NCBI GenBank assembly: GCA_003963005.1
Contig: RXJW01000089.1
Coordinates: 1-44,369, forward strand
DNA length: 44,369 bases
Direction of reading: 5' to 3'
Source of the DNA: Burkholderiales bacterium
GTDB taxonomy: Bacteria; Pseudomonadota; Gammaproteobacteria; Burkholderiales; Burkholderiaceae_C
Shown: positions 8,516 to 16,992 of the stretch, piece by piece
How the letters are laid out: the number at the start of each line of letters is the position of its first letter
Position numbering within the stretch: the first letter of the stretch is position 1
Made by a program: the position numbers and the translations under genes
The notes under the pieces: model-generated
The model's database searches: none
Told to the model about the DNA's origin: nothing
What the model saw: the letters and a program-made list of their open reading frames with translations, nothing else

Positions 8516-9472
8516 TCAGGGCGTGACTCGGGGTAGCCAGTCGCGCAAGGCCGCAAGGGTAGCAGCCGGGTCCTCCTCCTGCGGCACGTGGCCGAGCTTC
8601 GGGAAAACCACCAATTGGCTGCCGGGAATGCCCTTGTGGAACTCGTGCCCCCAGCGCACCGGGATGAGGCGGTCACGCTCGCCCCACAGGATCAGCGTCG
8701 GCACCCTGATCTCGCCCAGCCGTTCGGTGGGGCCCGGGGCGAGCTGGTCCATGCGGCGCATCAGGGCCACGCGGTTGCCCTCGCGCAACGTCAGTTCGTA
8801 GTAACGGTCCACCAAGGCGGCGGTCACGCGGCTAGGGTCGCCATACACATTGAGGACGCTGTCCTCGATGGCGCGGCGCGGCAGCACCCAGCGCATCGGC
8901 TCGCGCAGCACCGGGATGCGGGCAATCCGAAAACCCAGCGGCAGCGACTCGGGCACGAAGTTGAAGCCTGCCGCGTCCACCAGCACGAGGCCGGCCACAC
9001 GCGACGGGTCGGCCAGCGCCACCTGCCACGCGACCTCGCCGCCCAGCGAGTTGCCCCCCAGCACCACCCGGCCCACGCCCAGGCGCGACAGCAACTGGCG
9101 CACGAAGGCCACGTAGCGTGCGTCGCTGTAGTCGTTCTCGGCGTTCGGGCCGGTCAGCCCGAAGCCGGGAAGGTCGAAGCTGATCACGCGCCGCGTGGCG
9201 CTCAGGCCCGCCACCCAGCCTTCCCAGGTGTGCAGGCTCGCGCTCGTGCCGTGGATGAGCACGATCGGAAGCGGGTCGCTGCTGGGGCCCTGGTCGCGGT
9301 AGTGAACGAGCTGGCCGTCGAGGTCGAGGAAGTCCGACGGCGGCGGCGCCCAGCGCGGCACGAGGCTGTCCAGCGACCGATCCGGCGCCTTGGCGATGGC
9401 GAACGCCAGCGCCGCCAGCATCAGGAAGATGCCGAAGGCCTTCAGCAGGAATTCGCCGACGCGGCTGCTCAC
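8516..9472 (-). CDS. Membrane-anchored alpha/beta hydrolase
   Basis: A 318-residue hydrolase with an N-terminal membrane anchor (about residues 8-27) and a catalytic domain outside it. The oxyanion segment LIHGTSASLHTW is at 72-83, the nucleophile elbow GGNSLGG holds Ser142, the acid is in WGERDRLIP, and the catalytic His is in KLGHVPQEE. The substrate cannot be told from sequence; the architecture resembles esterases and haloalkane dehalogenase/epoxide hydrolase relatives. It starts at a GTG that overlaps the trhO stop codon (GTGA), so it is probably coupled to trhO. Nothing ties it functionally to the neighbours. Confidence 0.9.
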   Translation of the reverse strand: MSSRVGEFLLKAFGIFLMLAALAFAIAKAPDRSLDSLVPRWAPPPSDFLDLDGQLVHYRDQGPSSDPLPIVLIHGTSASLHTWEGWVAGLSATRRVISFDLPGFGLTGPNAENDYSDARYVAFVRQLLSRLGVGRVVLGGNSLGGEVAWQVALADPSRVAGLVLVDAAGFNFVPESLPLGFRIARIPVLREPMRWVLPRRAIEDSVLNVYGDPSRVTAALVDRYYELTLREGNRVALMRRMDQLAPGPTERLGEIRVPTLILWGERDRLIPVRWGHEFHKGIPGSQLVVFPKLGHVPQEEDPAATLAALRDWLPRVTP

Positions 9473-10209
9473 GACACCGGGCTCAGGTCGGGCGCCAGCG
9501 ACTCGCGTTCGTCGAACACGAAGCAGCCGCCGTGGTAGTGCTTGCCGCCGGTGTCCTCGAAGTACTTCAGGATACCGCCGTCGAGCTGCCAGGCGCGCAG
9601 GCCCTCGGCCTCGAGCACCATCGCCGCCTTCTCGCAGCGGATGCCGCCGGTGCAGTAGCTCACGACCGTCTTGCCCACGAGTTCGTCGCGGTGCGCGGCC
9701 AGCGCCTCGGGGAAGTCGCTGAACTTGTGCAGCCGCCAGTCGATGGCACCGTCGAAGGCGCCGTGGTCGACCTCGAAGCCGTTGCGGGTGTCGAGCATCA
9801 CCACCTCGCGGCCTTCGTCGTCATGGCCCTGGTCGAGCCAGCGGGCCAGTGTCGCCGGGGGAAGTGCAGGCGCGCGGGGCGCCTGGTCGGGCCGCACCGT
9901 GGGGCGGTTCATGCGGATGATCTCGCCCTTGACCTTCACCTTCAGCCGCTGGAAGGGCTGGGCGGCGCTCCAGCTTTGCTTCGGCGTGAGCGCGGCGAAG
10001 CGCGGATCGGCACGCAGCTCGTCCACCCAGGTGTTCACGCCCTCCGCGCTGCCGGCGAGGAACAGGTTGATGCCTTCCTCGGCCAGCAGCACGGTGCCTT
10101 TGAGGCCGAGGGCCTCGGCGCGGGCGTGCAGGCGGTCTCGCAGGGTGGCGGCATCGGTCAGCGAGACGAAGAGGTAGCAGGAAATGTTGAGGATCGGGCC
10201 GGAGGACAT
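9469..10209 (-). CDS. trhO: tRNA uridine-34 hydroxylase (rhodanese-domain protein, YceA/TrhO)
   Basis: Hydroxylates U34 of certain tRNAs on the way to 5-carboxymethoxy- or methoxyuridine. It is 246 residues from the ATG at 10209, with a slightly longer start possible at 10221. An N-terminal ferredoxin-like half (GTVLLAEEGINLFLAGS) is followed by a rhodanese domain with VVMLDTRNGFEVDHGAF and the active loop CTGGIRCEKA, giving Cys186 and Cys192. This matches TrhO, including the characteristic GGKHYHGGCFVFDER C-terminus. It lies 24 bases after the HD-GYP gene stop on the same strand and may be read from that transcript. Confidence 0.94.
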   Translation of the reverse strand: MSSGPILNISCYLFVSLTDAATLRDRLHARAEALGLKGTVLLAEEGINLFLAGSAEGVNTWVDELRADPRFAALTPKQSWSAAQPFQRLKVKVKGEIIRMNRPTVRPDQAPRAPALPPATLARWLDQGHDDEGREVVMLDTRNGFEVDHGAFDGAIDWRLHKFSDFPEALAAHRDELVGKTVVSYCTGGIRCEKAAMVLEAEGLRAWQLDGGILKYFEDTGGKHYHGGCFVFDERESLAPDLSPVS

Positions 10210-10233
10210 AGCGGGCCGCATTATCGGGCGGGC

Positions 10234-11340
10234 TCAGTCGGCCCAGCGGGCAGCGATGGCGCGCACCTCGTCCAGGCAGGCGTTCAGTGCTTCCACCACG
10301 CGGGGGTCGAAATGGCTGCCCGCGCCCTGGCGGATGAAGGCCAGGGCCTCCTCGTGCGTCATGGCGGTCTTGTAGGGGCGCACGCTGATCAGGGCGTCGT
10401 AGACGTCGGCCACCGCCATCAGCCGCGCGGCGAGCGGGATGGCTTCGCCGGCCAGGCCGTCCGGGTAGCCGCTGCCGTCCCACTTCTCGTGATGGTGGCG
10501 GGCGATCTGGCGGCCGTAGGTCAGCATCAGGCCGGCGTCGTCGCCCAGCCGGTCGACTGCCCGCTGCAGCAGGTCGGCCCCATGCTCGGCGTGGGTCTTC
10601 ATGACGCGCCATTCGTCCGGCGAGAGCTTGCCTGGCTTGAGCAGGATGCCGTCGGGAATGGCCACCTTGCCGATGTCGTGCAGGGGTGCGGCCTTGGCGA
10701 GCTCGTCGATGGCCGCCTCGGTCAGGTCAGCCGGGCCGTCGGGCTGGGCGGCGATCCAGCGGGCCAGCGTGCGCACGTACTCCTGTGTGCGCTGGATGTG
10801 GTTGCCGGTGTCGGCGTCGCGGAACTCCGCCAGGCCCACCATCACGAAGAGCGTGGTGTCTCGCAGGCGCTCCACCTCGCGTCGGCGGGCGTCCAGTTCG
10901 CTGCTGAGCTGGGCGTTGTGGCGCAGCAGGTGGTCTTCGGCCAGCTTGAGTTGCAGGTGCGTGCGCACGCGGGCGCGCACCGTGGCGGGGTTGAAGGGTT
11001 TGTGGATGAAGTCGGCGCCGCCGGCCTCGAAGCCGGCGCTCTCGTCCTCGGTGCGCGTCAGGGCTGTCAGGAAGATGACCGGGACGCGCCGCGTGGCCGG
11101 GTCGGCCTTCAGTCGGCGGCACACCTCGTAGCCGTCCATCTCCGGCATCATGACGTCGAGCACGATGAGGTCCGGCGGCTGGCGGCGACACAGCTCCAGC
11201 GCCTTGGCGCCGCTCACCGCGAGCTGCACGCGGAATTCCGGCTTGAGCACCTGGGCCAGCAGCGTGAGGTTGGCCGGCGTGTCGTCCACCACCAGCACGG
11301 TCGCGGGCGTGGCGGCTCCGCCGGGCGGCATCGTGGTCAT
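10234..11340 (-). CDS. Response regulator with HD-GYP c-di-GMP phosphodiesterase domain (RpfG-like)
   Basis: A 368-residue output protein. The receiver (about residues 14-130) has Asp19/Asp20, phospho-acceptor Asp62 in LDVMMPEMDG and Lys114 in KPF, all intact. After a short helical linker, the HD-GYP domain shows the metal pair HDIGKVAIPD (221-230) and HHHEKWDGSGYPDG (282-295), so phosphodiesterase activity on cyclic-di-GMP is expected. Its ATG overlaps the stop of the upstream hybrid kinase (ATGA). It is the only enzyme-type output encoded in the signalling island and is the natural phosphate receiver of the neighbouring kinases (inference). Confidence 0.95.
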   Translation of the reverse strand: MTTMPPGGAATPATVLVVDDTPANLTLLAQVLKPEFRVQLAVSGAKALELCRRQPPDLIVLDVMMPEMDGYEVCRRLKADPATRRVPVIFLTALTRTEDESAGFEAGGADFIHKPFNPATVRARVRTHLQLKLAEDHLLRHNAQLSSELDARRREVERLRDTTLFVMVGLAEFRDADTGNHIQRTQEYVRTLARWIAAQPDGPADLTEAAIDELAKAAPLHDIGKVAIPDGILLKPGKLSPDEWRVMKTHAEHGADLLQRAVDRLGDDAGLMLTYGRQIARHHHEKWDGSGYPDGLAGEAIPLAARLMAVADVYDALISVRPYKTAMTHEEALAFIRQGAGSHFDPRVVEALNACLDEVRAIAARWAD

Positions 11341-13346
11341 GGCTGGATGTCTCCTCGCAAGGCGGCCTGGGCTTCATCGAAATCCAGGCGCTGCATCGCA
11401 CCGGCCAGGGCCTTGGCCTGGCGGGCCGGCAAGGCATCGATGAAGGCGGATTCGTACTGTTGCCACAGCGTGAGGGCATGGCTGTCGGCATCGCCGAGCA
11501 GGGCATCGAGCTGGCTGATCAGTGTGTTGCCGTCGAGATCGGCCCGCACGGTGTCCGGCGCGTCGTTGCCGCGTTCGAGCGGCAACGGGCGGTCCAGGTC
11601 GAGCAGCCGGCGCAGCATGTGCGGCAGCAGCGGCTTGGCGCACAGCGCCTCGGCGCCCTGGCGCAGGACCCGGTCGCGCAGGACCGGCGTGTCGAAGGCA
11701 CTCAGCAGCACCGTGCGGCGGGCGCGGCCGGGCATCGCGGCCGACAGCCGGTCGAGCAACTCGCTGCCCTCCATGTCGGGCAGCACCCAGTCGATGATGA
11801 GCAGGTCGTAGGCCTGCCAGGTCGGCAGGGCTTCGAGCCGGGCCAGCGCCTGGCGGCCCTGTGCCGCGACATCGATGCGCGTGCCCGGGCTCATGGCCTG
11901 GAGCAGCGCCAGCAGGCTGGCGTGGCCGCCGGCATGAGGCGCCTGCACGAGCAGCACGCGGTCGACCCGCGGGATTGCCGGCAGCTTGAAGCCGGGGCAG
12001 GGTGCAGGCGGCAGCATCAGCTCGAACTCGCTGCCTTGCCCGGCGCTGCTGGTGGCGGTGAGCGACCCCCCCATCCGCAAGGCCAGCGCCCGGCAGATGG
12101 CCAGGCCCAGGCCAGTGCCGCCGAAGCGCCGCGTGGCGCCGGCCTCGGCCTGCGCGAAGGGCGTGAACAGGCGCTCCAGCTGCTCCCGGGTCAGGCCCAC
12201 GCCGCTGTCCCGCACCCGCAGGATCCAGGCGCCCACCGCGTCCACCTCCACCCGAAGCAGCACCTGCCCGGCCGGTGTGAACTTGACCGCATTGACCAGC
12301 AGCTCCGTGATCAGCTGCGTCAAGCGGATCAGGTCGCCCTGGCGCGCGCCGCCAGGGCCCAGCAAGGTGGGCGAGGCGATGTCGCAGATCAGCTCCAGGT
12401 GCTTGGCCTGCGCGGCGGGCCGGACGGCCTCGAAAGCATGCGCCAGCAGTTGCTCCAGGTGCACCGGGTCGTGGCTGAGCTGCATCCGGCCGGCGTCGAG
12501 GTCGGCGTAGTCGAGCAGGCCGTCGATGAGGCGCACGAGGGATTCGCCGGCGCGCGCCACTTCCTGCAGCCGGTAGCGCTGCTCGGTCGGCAGGCGACCC
12601 TGCAGCAGCAGCCGCGTGAGCCCGAGCACCGTGTTCATCGGCGTGCGGATCTCATGGCCGATGTTGGCCAGGAAGTCGGACTTCGCCCGCGACGCCGCCT
12701 CGGCCGCAGCCCGCGAGCGTTCCATCTCGACGAGCCGCGCCGCCACCAGGTCGTCGGCCGTCGCCACCCCTCGAGGGGCCGGGGCCAGTTGCGTCAGCCG
12801 GGCCAGCTGGCGCGACAGTCCCCACAGCGCTAAGCAGAACATCGTCTGGCACAGCACGAGGTTGGCGATCAGCGGCCATCCCTGCACCAGCCATTGCGGC
12901 GGCGTGCCGAGGAAGCGCAGCGCGGTGGGCGGCGCCAGCATCACCAGCAGCAGGCACAGCGAGATGCCCAGGGCCTCGCGCGCGCGCCATGTGGTGAAGA
13001 GCAGCAGCATGCCGCCCATGGCCCAGGGGCCAAAACTGCCCAGCGTGTACAGCCCCGGCCCGGGGTCGGGTCGCAGCGTGAACATGAGCATGCTGAGACT
13101 GAAATACAGCGCCACCAGGGTCACGCCGATGCGCTGCCACAGACGAAGCTGCCGAGGCAGGAACCACACCAGCAGAGCCAGTACCGCGAACGTGCCCGCG
13201 ATGACCGGGTAGGCGACGCGGTCGCTGGGCTCGATGACGCCAAGCGCTGATTCGCTGGCCCAGGCCAGCAGCGCCGACGCGACGATGACCTTGAACAGCC
13301 AGCGCGTGCCGACCGGGCCGACCACGACCAGGGTCGGGCCGCTCAT
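11337..13346 (-). CDS. Hybrid histidine kinase, six-span sensor, degenerate C-terminal receiver
   Basis: A 669-residue protein. The N-terminus carries about six membrane segments (roughly 16-30, 46-63, 73-90, 105-118, 124-140, 155-178) without a periplasmic domain. The HisKA box [12 protein letters not shown] gives His231. The ATPase domain has N-box Asn352 and the DSGVG and GGTGLGLAI loops, so the kinase core looks intact. The C-terminal receiver (about 463-583) keeps Asp519 and Lys571, but the acidic metal-binding pair is replaced by Gln468/Ala469 in VLLVQAP. Residues 608-664 form a short helical module ending LDFDEAQAAL that is also found in the other two hybrid kinases. The ATG at 13346 overlaps the previous stop (ATGA). 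Confidence 0.93.
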   Translation of the reverse strand: MSGPTLVVVGPVGTRWLFKVIVASALLAWASESALGVIEPSDRVAYPVIAGTFAVLALLVWFLPRQLRLWQRIGVTLVALYFSLSMLMFTLRPDPGPGLYTLGSFGPWAMGGMLLLFTTWRAREALGISLCLLLVMLAPPTALRFLGTPPQWLVQGWPLIANLVLCQTMFCLALWGLSRQLARLTQLAPAPRGVATADDLVAARLVEMERSRAAAEAASRAKSDFLANIGHEIRTPMNTVLGLTRLLLQGRLPTEQRYRLQEVARAGESLVRLIDGLLDYADLDAGRMQLSHDPVHLEQLLAHAFEAVRPAAQAKHLELICDIASPTLLGPGGARQGDLIRLTQLITELLVNAVKFTPAGQVLLRVEVDAVGAWILRVRDSGVGLTREQLERLFTPFAQAEAGATRRFGGTGLGLAICRALALRMGGSLTATSSAGQGSEFELMLPPAPCPGFKLPAIPRVDRVLLVQAPHAGGHASLLALLQAMSPGTRIDVAAQGRQALARLEALPTWQAYDLLIIDWVLPDMEGSELLDRLSAAMPGRARRTVLLSAFDTPVLRDRVLRQGAEALCAKPLLPHMLRRLLDLDRPLPLERGNDAPDTVRADLDGNTLISQLDALLGDADSHALTLWQQYESAFIDALPARQAKALAGAMQRLDFDEAQAALRGDIQP

Positions 13347-15694
13347 GACGGCGGCGACTCCGCGGGGCCGAGCGCCAAAGCGGCGGCTTCGAAGTCGAGG
13401 GCCGCCAGCGCTGCATCGACGGCCTGCCGCTGCGCCGCGGTCAGGGCAGCCTGGGCGCCGTGGGCATGCCACCAGTCCAAGGCCCGGCTGTCACTCTGGT
13501 TCAGCAGTTCGCGCAGTTGGCCAAGCTCGGCCGGCGCGGTGCCGGCGGCGACCACCGGTGGTGCATCCCAGGTTTCGGCCAGTGCGGTGTCGATGGCGCT
13601 CAGCACGTCGTCGAGCGCCTGCTGCACGCGCTGCAGCTGTGCGCCGGCGCTGACGCCATCGGTCAGCACGGCGCTGCGTTCCACGGCGAGCGCCGCGCCC
13701 TGCAAAGGGCGCGCGCCAAGGGTCGCAGCCAGTCCCTGGAGTGTGTGAGCGGCGCGGCGCAGGTCCGCCCACGCGCCCTCGGCCAGCCAGCCGGGCCAGC
13801 GCGCCAGGCCATCGGCGTACTGGTCGGCGAAGCCCTGCAGCGTGCGGCGGTACAGCGACGCCTGGCCGTCGAACTGGCGCAGGCCCAGCTGCAGGTCCAG
13901 CACGGGAGGCTCGGCCGCCGGCGGTGGCGCTGGCCGATAGCGCTGCAGCTCACGCACCAGGCGGGTCATGTTCAGCGGCTTCGCGATATGGCCCTGCATG
14001 CCGGCAGCCAGGCATTGCGCCCTCTCCTCGGCCAGCGCATGGGCGGTCATGGCCACCACGGGCAACTGCTCGAAGCCGGGCATCGTGCGCAGACGGCGGG
14101 TGGCGGTCAGCCCATCCATCACCGGCATCTGGAGATCCATGAGCACCAGGTCGTAGGCTGCCGGCCCGGCGGCAGCCAGGCGGTCGAGGCCTGCCTGGCC
14201 GTCACTGGCCACATCGATCAGCGCGCCGCGGCTGCTCAGCATGCGCACGGCGATTTCCTGGTTGATGAGGTGATCTTCGACGAGCAGCACGCGCAAGCCC
14301 GCCAGGGCGTGGATGTCGACGCCTGGAGCGGCCTCTCCAGCGGGGGCTGACGGCAGTGCCAGCAGTCGGCGCACGTCAGCCGGCAGGATCGGCTCCGGGC
14401 AGAGCGCCCGTGCGCCGAAGGCGCGGGCCTGCGCCGGTTCGTGCTGAGGCCCGGGAGGTGTCAGCACAGCGATGCGCAGGGCCGGATGGTCACGGCGGAG
14501 CTGCGCCAGCAGGTCGGCGCCGGTCGGGCCCGGGCAGGGGAGCAGCCAGTCGAGCAGCAGCCAGTCGAACGGCCGGCCGGTGCCCGCGGCCTCGGCGATC
14601 GCCGTCAGCGTGCCCTGCGCATCCGTGCTGGCCGCCAGGCCGCCCGCCAGGCCGAGGTGGCTCAGCAGGGCCAGGGTGGCTTCCTGGCCCTCGGTGCGGG
14701 CCTTGGCCAGCAGCAGGCGCTGCTCCGGCAGCGGGGCCAGTGACAGCGCTTGCGGGTTGCGGGCGAGACGCAAGTGAATTTCGAAGCTGCTGCCGCGGCC
14801 GGGCTGGCTCTGCGCGTCCAGCTCGCCTCCGATCAGCTGCACCAACCTCTGCGCCAGGCTCAGTGCCAGCCCTGCACCGGCATACCGCATCGATGCCAGC
14901 GTGTCCGGGTCCAGGCTCCGGCCCAGCAGGTGGTCCAGCTGGGCCGCACTCATGCCGGGCCCGCTGTCCTGCACGGTGATCGAGAGCGGCACCTGCCCGT
15001 CGACATCACTCGGGCGGGCGGCGATGCGCAGCTGGACCTGACCCGTCGTCGTGAAGCGCAAGGCCGTCGACAGCAGGTTCACGATGGCTTGCTGCAGGCG
15101 GGCGCCGTCACCGAGCAGGTTACCGCGTGGGCCGAGCAGGCTGGCGTCAGCCCAGTCACACACCAGCTCGACGCCGGGATTGACATGCACGGGTCGAACC
15201 TGGTCGATGGCCTGCGCGATGACATCCTCCAGCCGCAGGGGCAGGTGTTCCACTTGGGTCTGGCCCGCCTCCAGCCGCGCCACGTCCAGCGCATCGACCA
15301 CAAGTCCGAGCAGCGCGCGCGATGCGCCGTCGGCCTTGGTCAGCAGGTCGCGCTGCTCCGGGGTGACGGGCGTCTGCAACGTGAGTTGGGTCATGCCGAT
15401 GACGGCATTCAGCGGGGTGCGGATCTCATGGCTGAGCTGCGACAAGAAGTGGGACCGGGCCGCCGCATCCGATGTCGACGGGGCCGACGGGCCAGATTTG
15501 CTGTCCCGGGCGTCGGGTCGACGCGCCGTCAGGGCGGCCCCGGTGAGGGCGGCACCCACCACGGCGAGCGCGAGCGCGGCCAGGCTCGTGTTTGCCGGTC
15601 GCTCCTGCCCAGGCAGCAGCAGAAGCAGCAGCAACGCGAACTGGGTCGCAAGGACGGCCCAGAGGACTCCGGGCTTGGGCAGGCGCTTGGGCAT
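13343..15694 (-). CDS. Hybrid histidine kinase with two receivers and HPt domain; several degenerate sites
   Basis: A 783-residue protein with two N-terminal membrane segments (about 10-28 and 37-56) and almost no periplasmic part. The HisKA box SQLSHEIRTPLN has His89. The N-box reads VNLLSTALRFT, with Thr210 where the ATP/Mg-binding Asn is expected. Receiver 1 (about 325-448) is degenerate: acidic pair lost (AKA), Lys replaced by Glu434, though Asp382 remains. Receiver 2 (467-587) is complete: Glu473/Asp474, Asp520, Thr550, Lys572. The HPt domain has His650 in AAHTLQGLAATLG. A C-terminal module (724-776) ends LDFEAAALAL. The start MPKRLPKPG at 15694 was chosen because the longer frame has an unlike N-terminus. 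It is first in the operon with the 669-aa kinase and HD-GYP regulator. Confidence 0.92.
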   Translation of the reverse strand: MPKRLPKPGVLWAVLATQFALLLLLLLPGQERPANTSLAALALAVVGAALTGAALTARRPDARDSKSGPSAPSTSDAAARSHFLSQLSHEIRTPLNAVIGMTQLTLQTPVTPEQRDLLTKADGASRALLGLVVDALDVARLEAGQTQVEHLPLRLEDVIAQAIDQVRPVHVNPGVELVCDWADASLLGPRGNLLGDGARLQQAIVNLLSTALRFTTTGQVQLRIAARPSDVDGQVPLSITVQDSGPGMSAAQLDHLLGRSLDPDTLASMRYAGAGLALSLAQRLVQLIGGELDAQSQPGRGSSFEIHLRLARNPQALSLAPLPEQRLLLAKARTEGQEATLALLSHLGLAGGLAASTDAQGTLTAIAEAAGTGRPFDWLLLDWLLPCPGPTGADLLAQLRRDHPALRIAVLTPPGPQHEPAQARAFGARALCPEPILPADVRRLLALPSAPAGEAAPGVDIHALAGLRVLLVEDHLINQEIAVRMLSSRGALIDVASDGQAGLDRLAAAGPAAYDLVLMDLQMPVMDGLTATRRLRTMPGFEQLPVVAMTAHALAEERAQCLAAGMQGHIAKPLNMTRLVRELQRYRPAPPPAAEPPVLDLQLGLRQFDGQASLYRRTLQGFADQYADGLARWPGWLAEGAWADLRRAAHTLQGLAATLGARPLQGAALAVERSAVLTDGVSAGAQLQRVQQALDDVLSAIDTALAETWDAPPVVAAGTAPAELGQLRELLNQSDSRALDWWHAHGAQAALTAAQRQAVDAALAALDFEAAALALGPAESPPS

Positions 15695-15822
15695 CGAAGG
15701 GCGGAATGACGTCCCTTGATTATGGGATGGGCCGGGATGTGAAAAGCGCACGCACCGGCCTGGGGAAAGCCCAGGGCGCCCCCCTGACAAGTGGGCTGGG
15801 CCTGCGGTTATCCTGGGCAGCC

Positions 15823-16989
15823 ATGCCACTCATCCTTGTCGTCGACGATCAGCCCAGCAACATCCATGCGCTCTACCAGCTGCTGGTGGACGAGTGCGAG
15901 GTCTCGATGGCAACGAGCGGCGCCGAGGCGTTGGCCTACTGCGCCCAGCAGCTGCCTGACCTGATCCTGCTGGACGTCCTGATGCCCGAGATGAGCGGCT
16001 ACGAGGTGTGCGACCGACTCAAGGCCGACCCGCGCACGCGCAGCATCCCCGTGATCTTCGTCACCGTCCAGGGCGGCGCCGCGGACGAGGCCGAGGGATT
16101 TGCCCACGGCGCGGTGGACTACATCCCCAAACCCTTCGTGGACGTGGTCGTCAAGGCGCGGGTGCGCACCCAACTGGCGCTCAAGCTGGCGTCGGAGAGC
16201 TTCGCCCGGTCCCAGATCGAGCTGTTCCAGCGCGACAAGCTGGCTTCCGTCGGCCGCACGATCTCCGGCATCGCCCAGGAGCTCAGCTCGCCGCTGGGCA
16301 ACGCCCTGATCTCCGCCTGCACGCTGCAGGACGACCTCGCCCAGCTCCGCGTGGTTTCCCAAGGCGGCAACATCAAGCGCAGCGACCTCGACAAGCACCT
16401 GCGCGTCAGCGAGGAGAGCGTCGGACTGGTGCTGTCCAACCTGCAACGCACCTTGTCGATCGTCGACTCCTTCCTGCAGTCCACAGCCGACAACTTCGGC
16501 GACCAGCGCCGCAGCTTCTCGCTGCTGGAGCTGATCCATGAGGTGGTGGCGTCGCTGGCGCCGGCGCTGGAGACGCACCAGGTCCGCTGCGAGCTGGACG
16601 CGGGCGACGACCTGCACCTGCTGAGCTTCCGCGGGGCGCTGGCCAAGGTGCTGACCACGCTGATCCAGAACGCGATCAAGCACGCCTACCGCGAAGCCGG
16701 TGGCGAGGTGCATCTGCGCGTGCGGCCGTTGGGCACCGATCAGCTGGTTATCACCGTGCAGGACCACGGTGTTGGCATTCCGCCGGGCATGCTGGGCCGC
16801 GTCTTCGACCCGTTCTTCTCCACCCGCTTCGGGCTCAACCGCAGCGAGCCCGGGCTGTACATCGTGCGCAATCTGGTCACGTTCGCGCTGGGCGGGCAGA
16901 TCCAGGTCGAGTCCACGCCGGGGCTGGGGACGACGGTGAGGCTGACGCTGCCCATGATTTCACCCGAGGTTCGGCGCACCGCCGGATAG
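15823..16989 (+). CDS. Receiver-histidine kinase with phospho-acceptor His replaced by Gln (probable pseudokinase)
   Basis: A 388-residue soluble protein. The N-terminal receiver is intact: Asp8/Asp9, Asp51 in LLDVLMPEMSG and Lys103 in PKPF. It is followed by a dimerisation region and an ATPase domain. In the His box, SVGRTISGIAQELSSPLG, the position normally occupied by the phosphorylated His is Gln152; the DNA reads GCC CAG GAG at 16273-16281. The ATP site keeps the N-box (LIQNAIKHAY) and DHGVGIP, but the second Gly loop is unusual (SEPGLYIVRNL). It therefore may bind ATP but cannot autophosphorylate in the standard way. It may regulate partner kinases or act through its receiver (inference). 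It is four bases from the binding-protein gene. Confidence 0.92.
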   Translation: MPLILVVDDQPSNIHALYQLLVDECEVSMATSGAEALAYCAQQLPDLILLDVLMPEMSGYEVCDRLKADPRTRSIPVIFVTVQGGAADEAEGFAHGAVDYIPKPFVDVVVKARVRTQLALKLASESFARSQIELFQRDKLASVGRTISGIAQELSSPLGNALISACTLQDDLAQLRVVSQGGNIKRSDLDKHLRVSEESVGLVLSNLQRTLSIVDSFLQSTADNFGDQRRSFSLLELIHEVVASLAPALETHQVRCELDAGDDLHLLSFRGALAKVLTTLIQNAIKHAYREAGGEVHLRVRPLGTDQLVITVQDHGVGIPPGMLGRVFDPFFSTRFGLNRSEPGLYIVRNLVTFALGGQIQVESTPGLGTTVRLTLPMISPEVRRTAG

Positions 16990-16992
16990 CGC

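Noticed and set aside
9532..11811. 759-codon open frame on the plus strand
   Set aside because: It lies antisense across trhO, the HD-GYP gene and part of a kinase, all of which have clear domains.
15695..15822. Divergent promoters of the signalling island
   Set aside because: CATAAT (minus strand, 15719-15724) could be a -10, but no good -35 is present and the resulting leader would be very short, so it is not listed as a feature.
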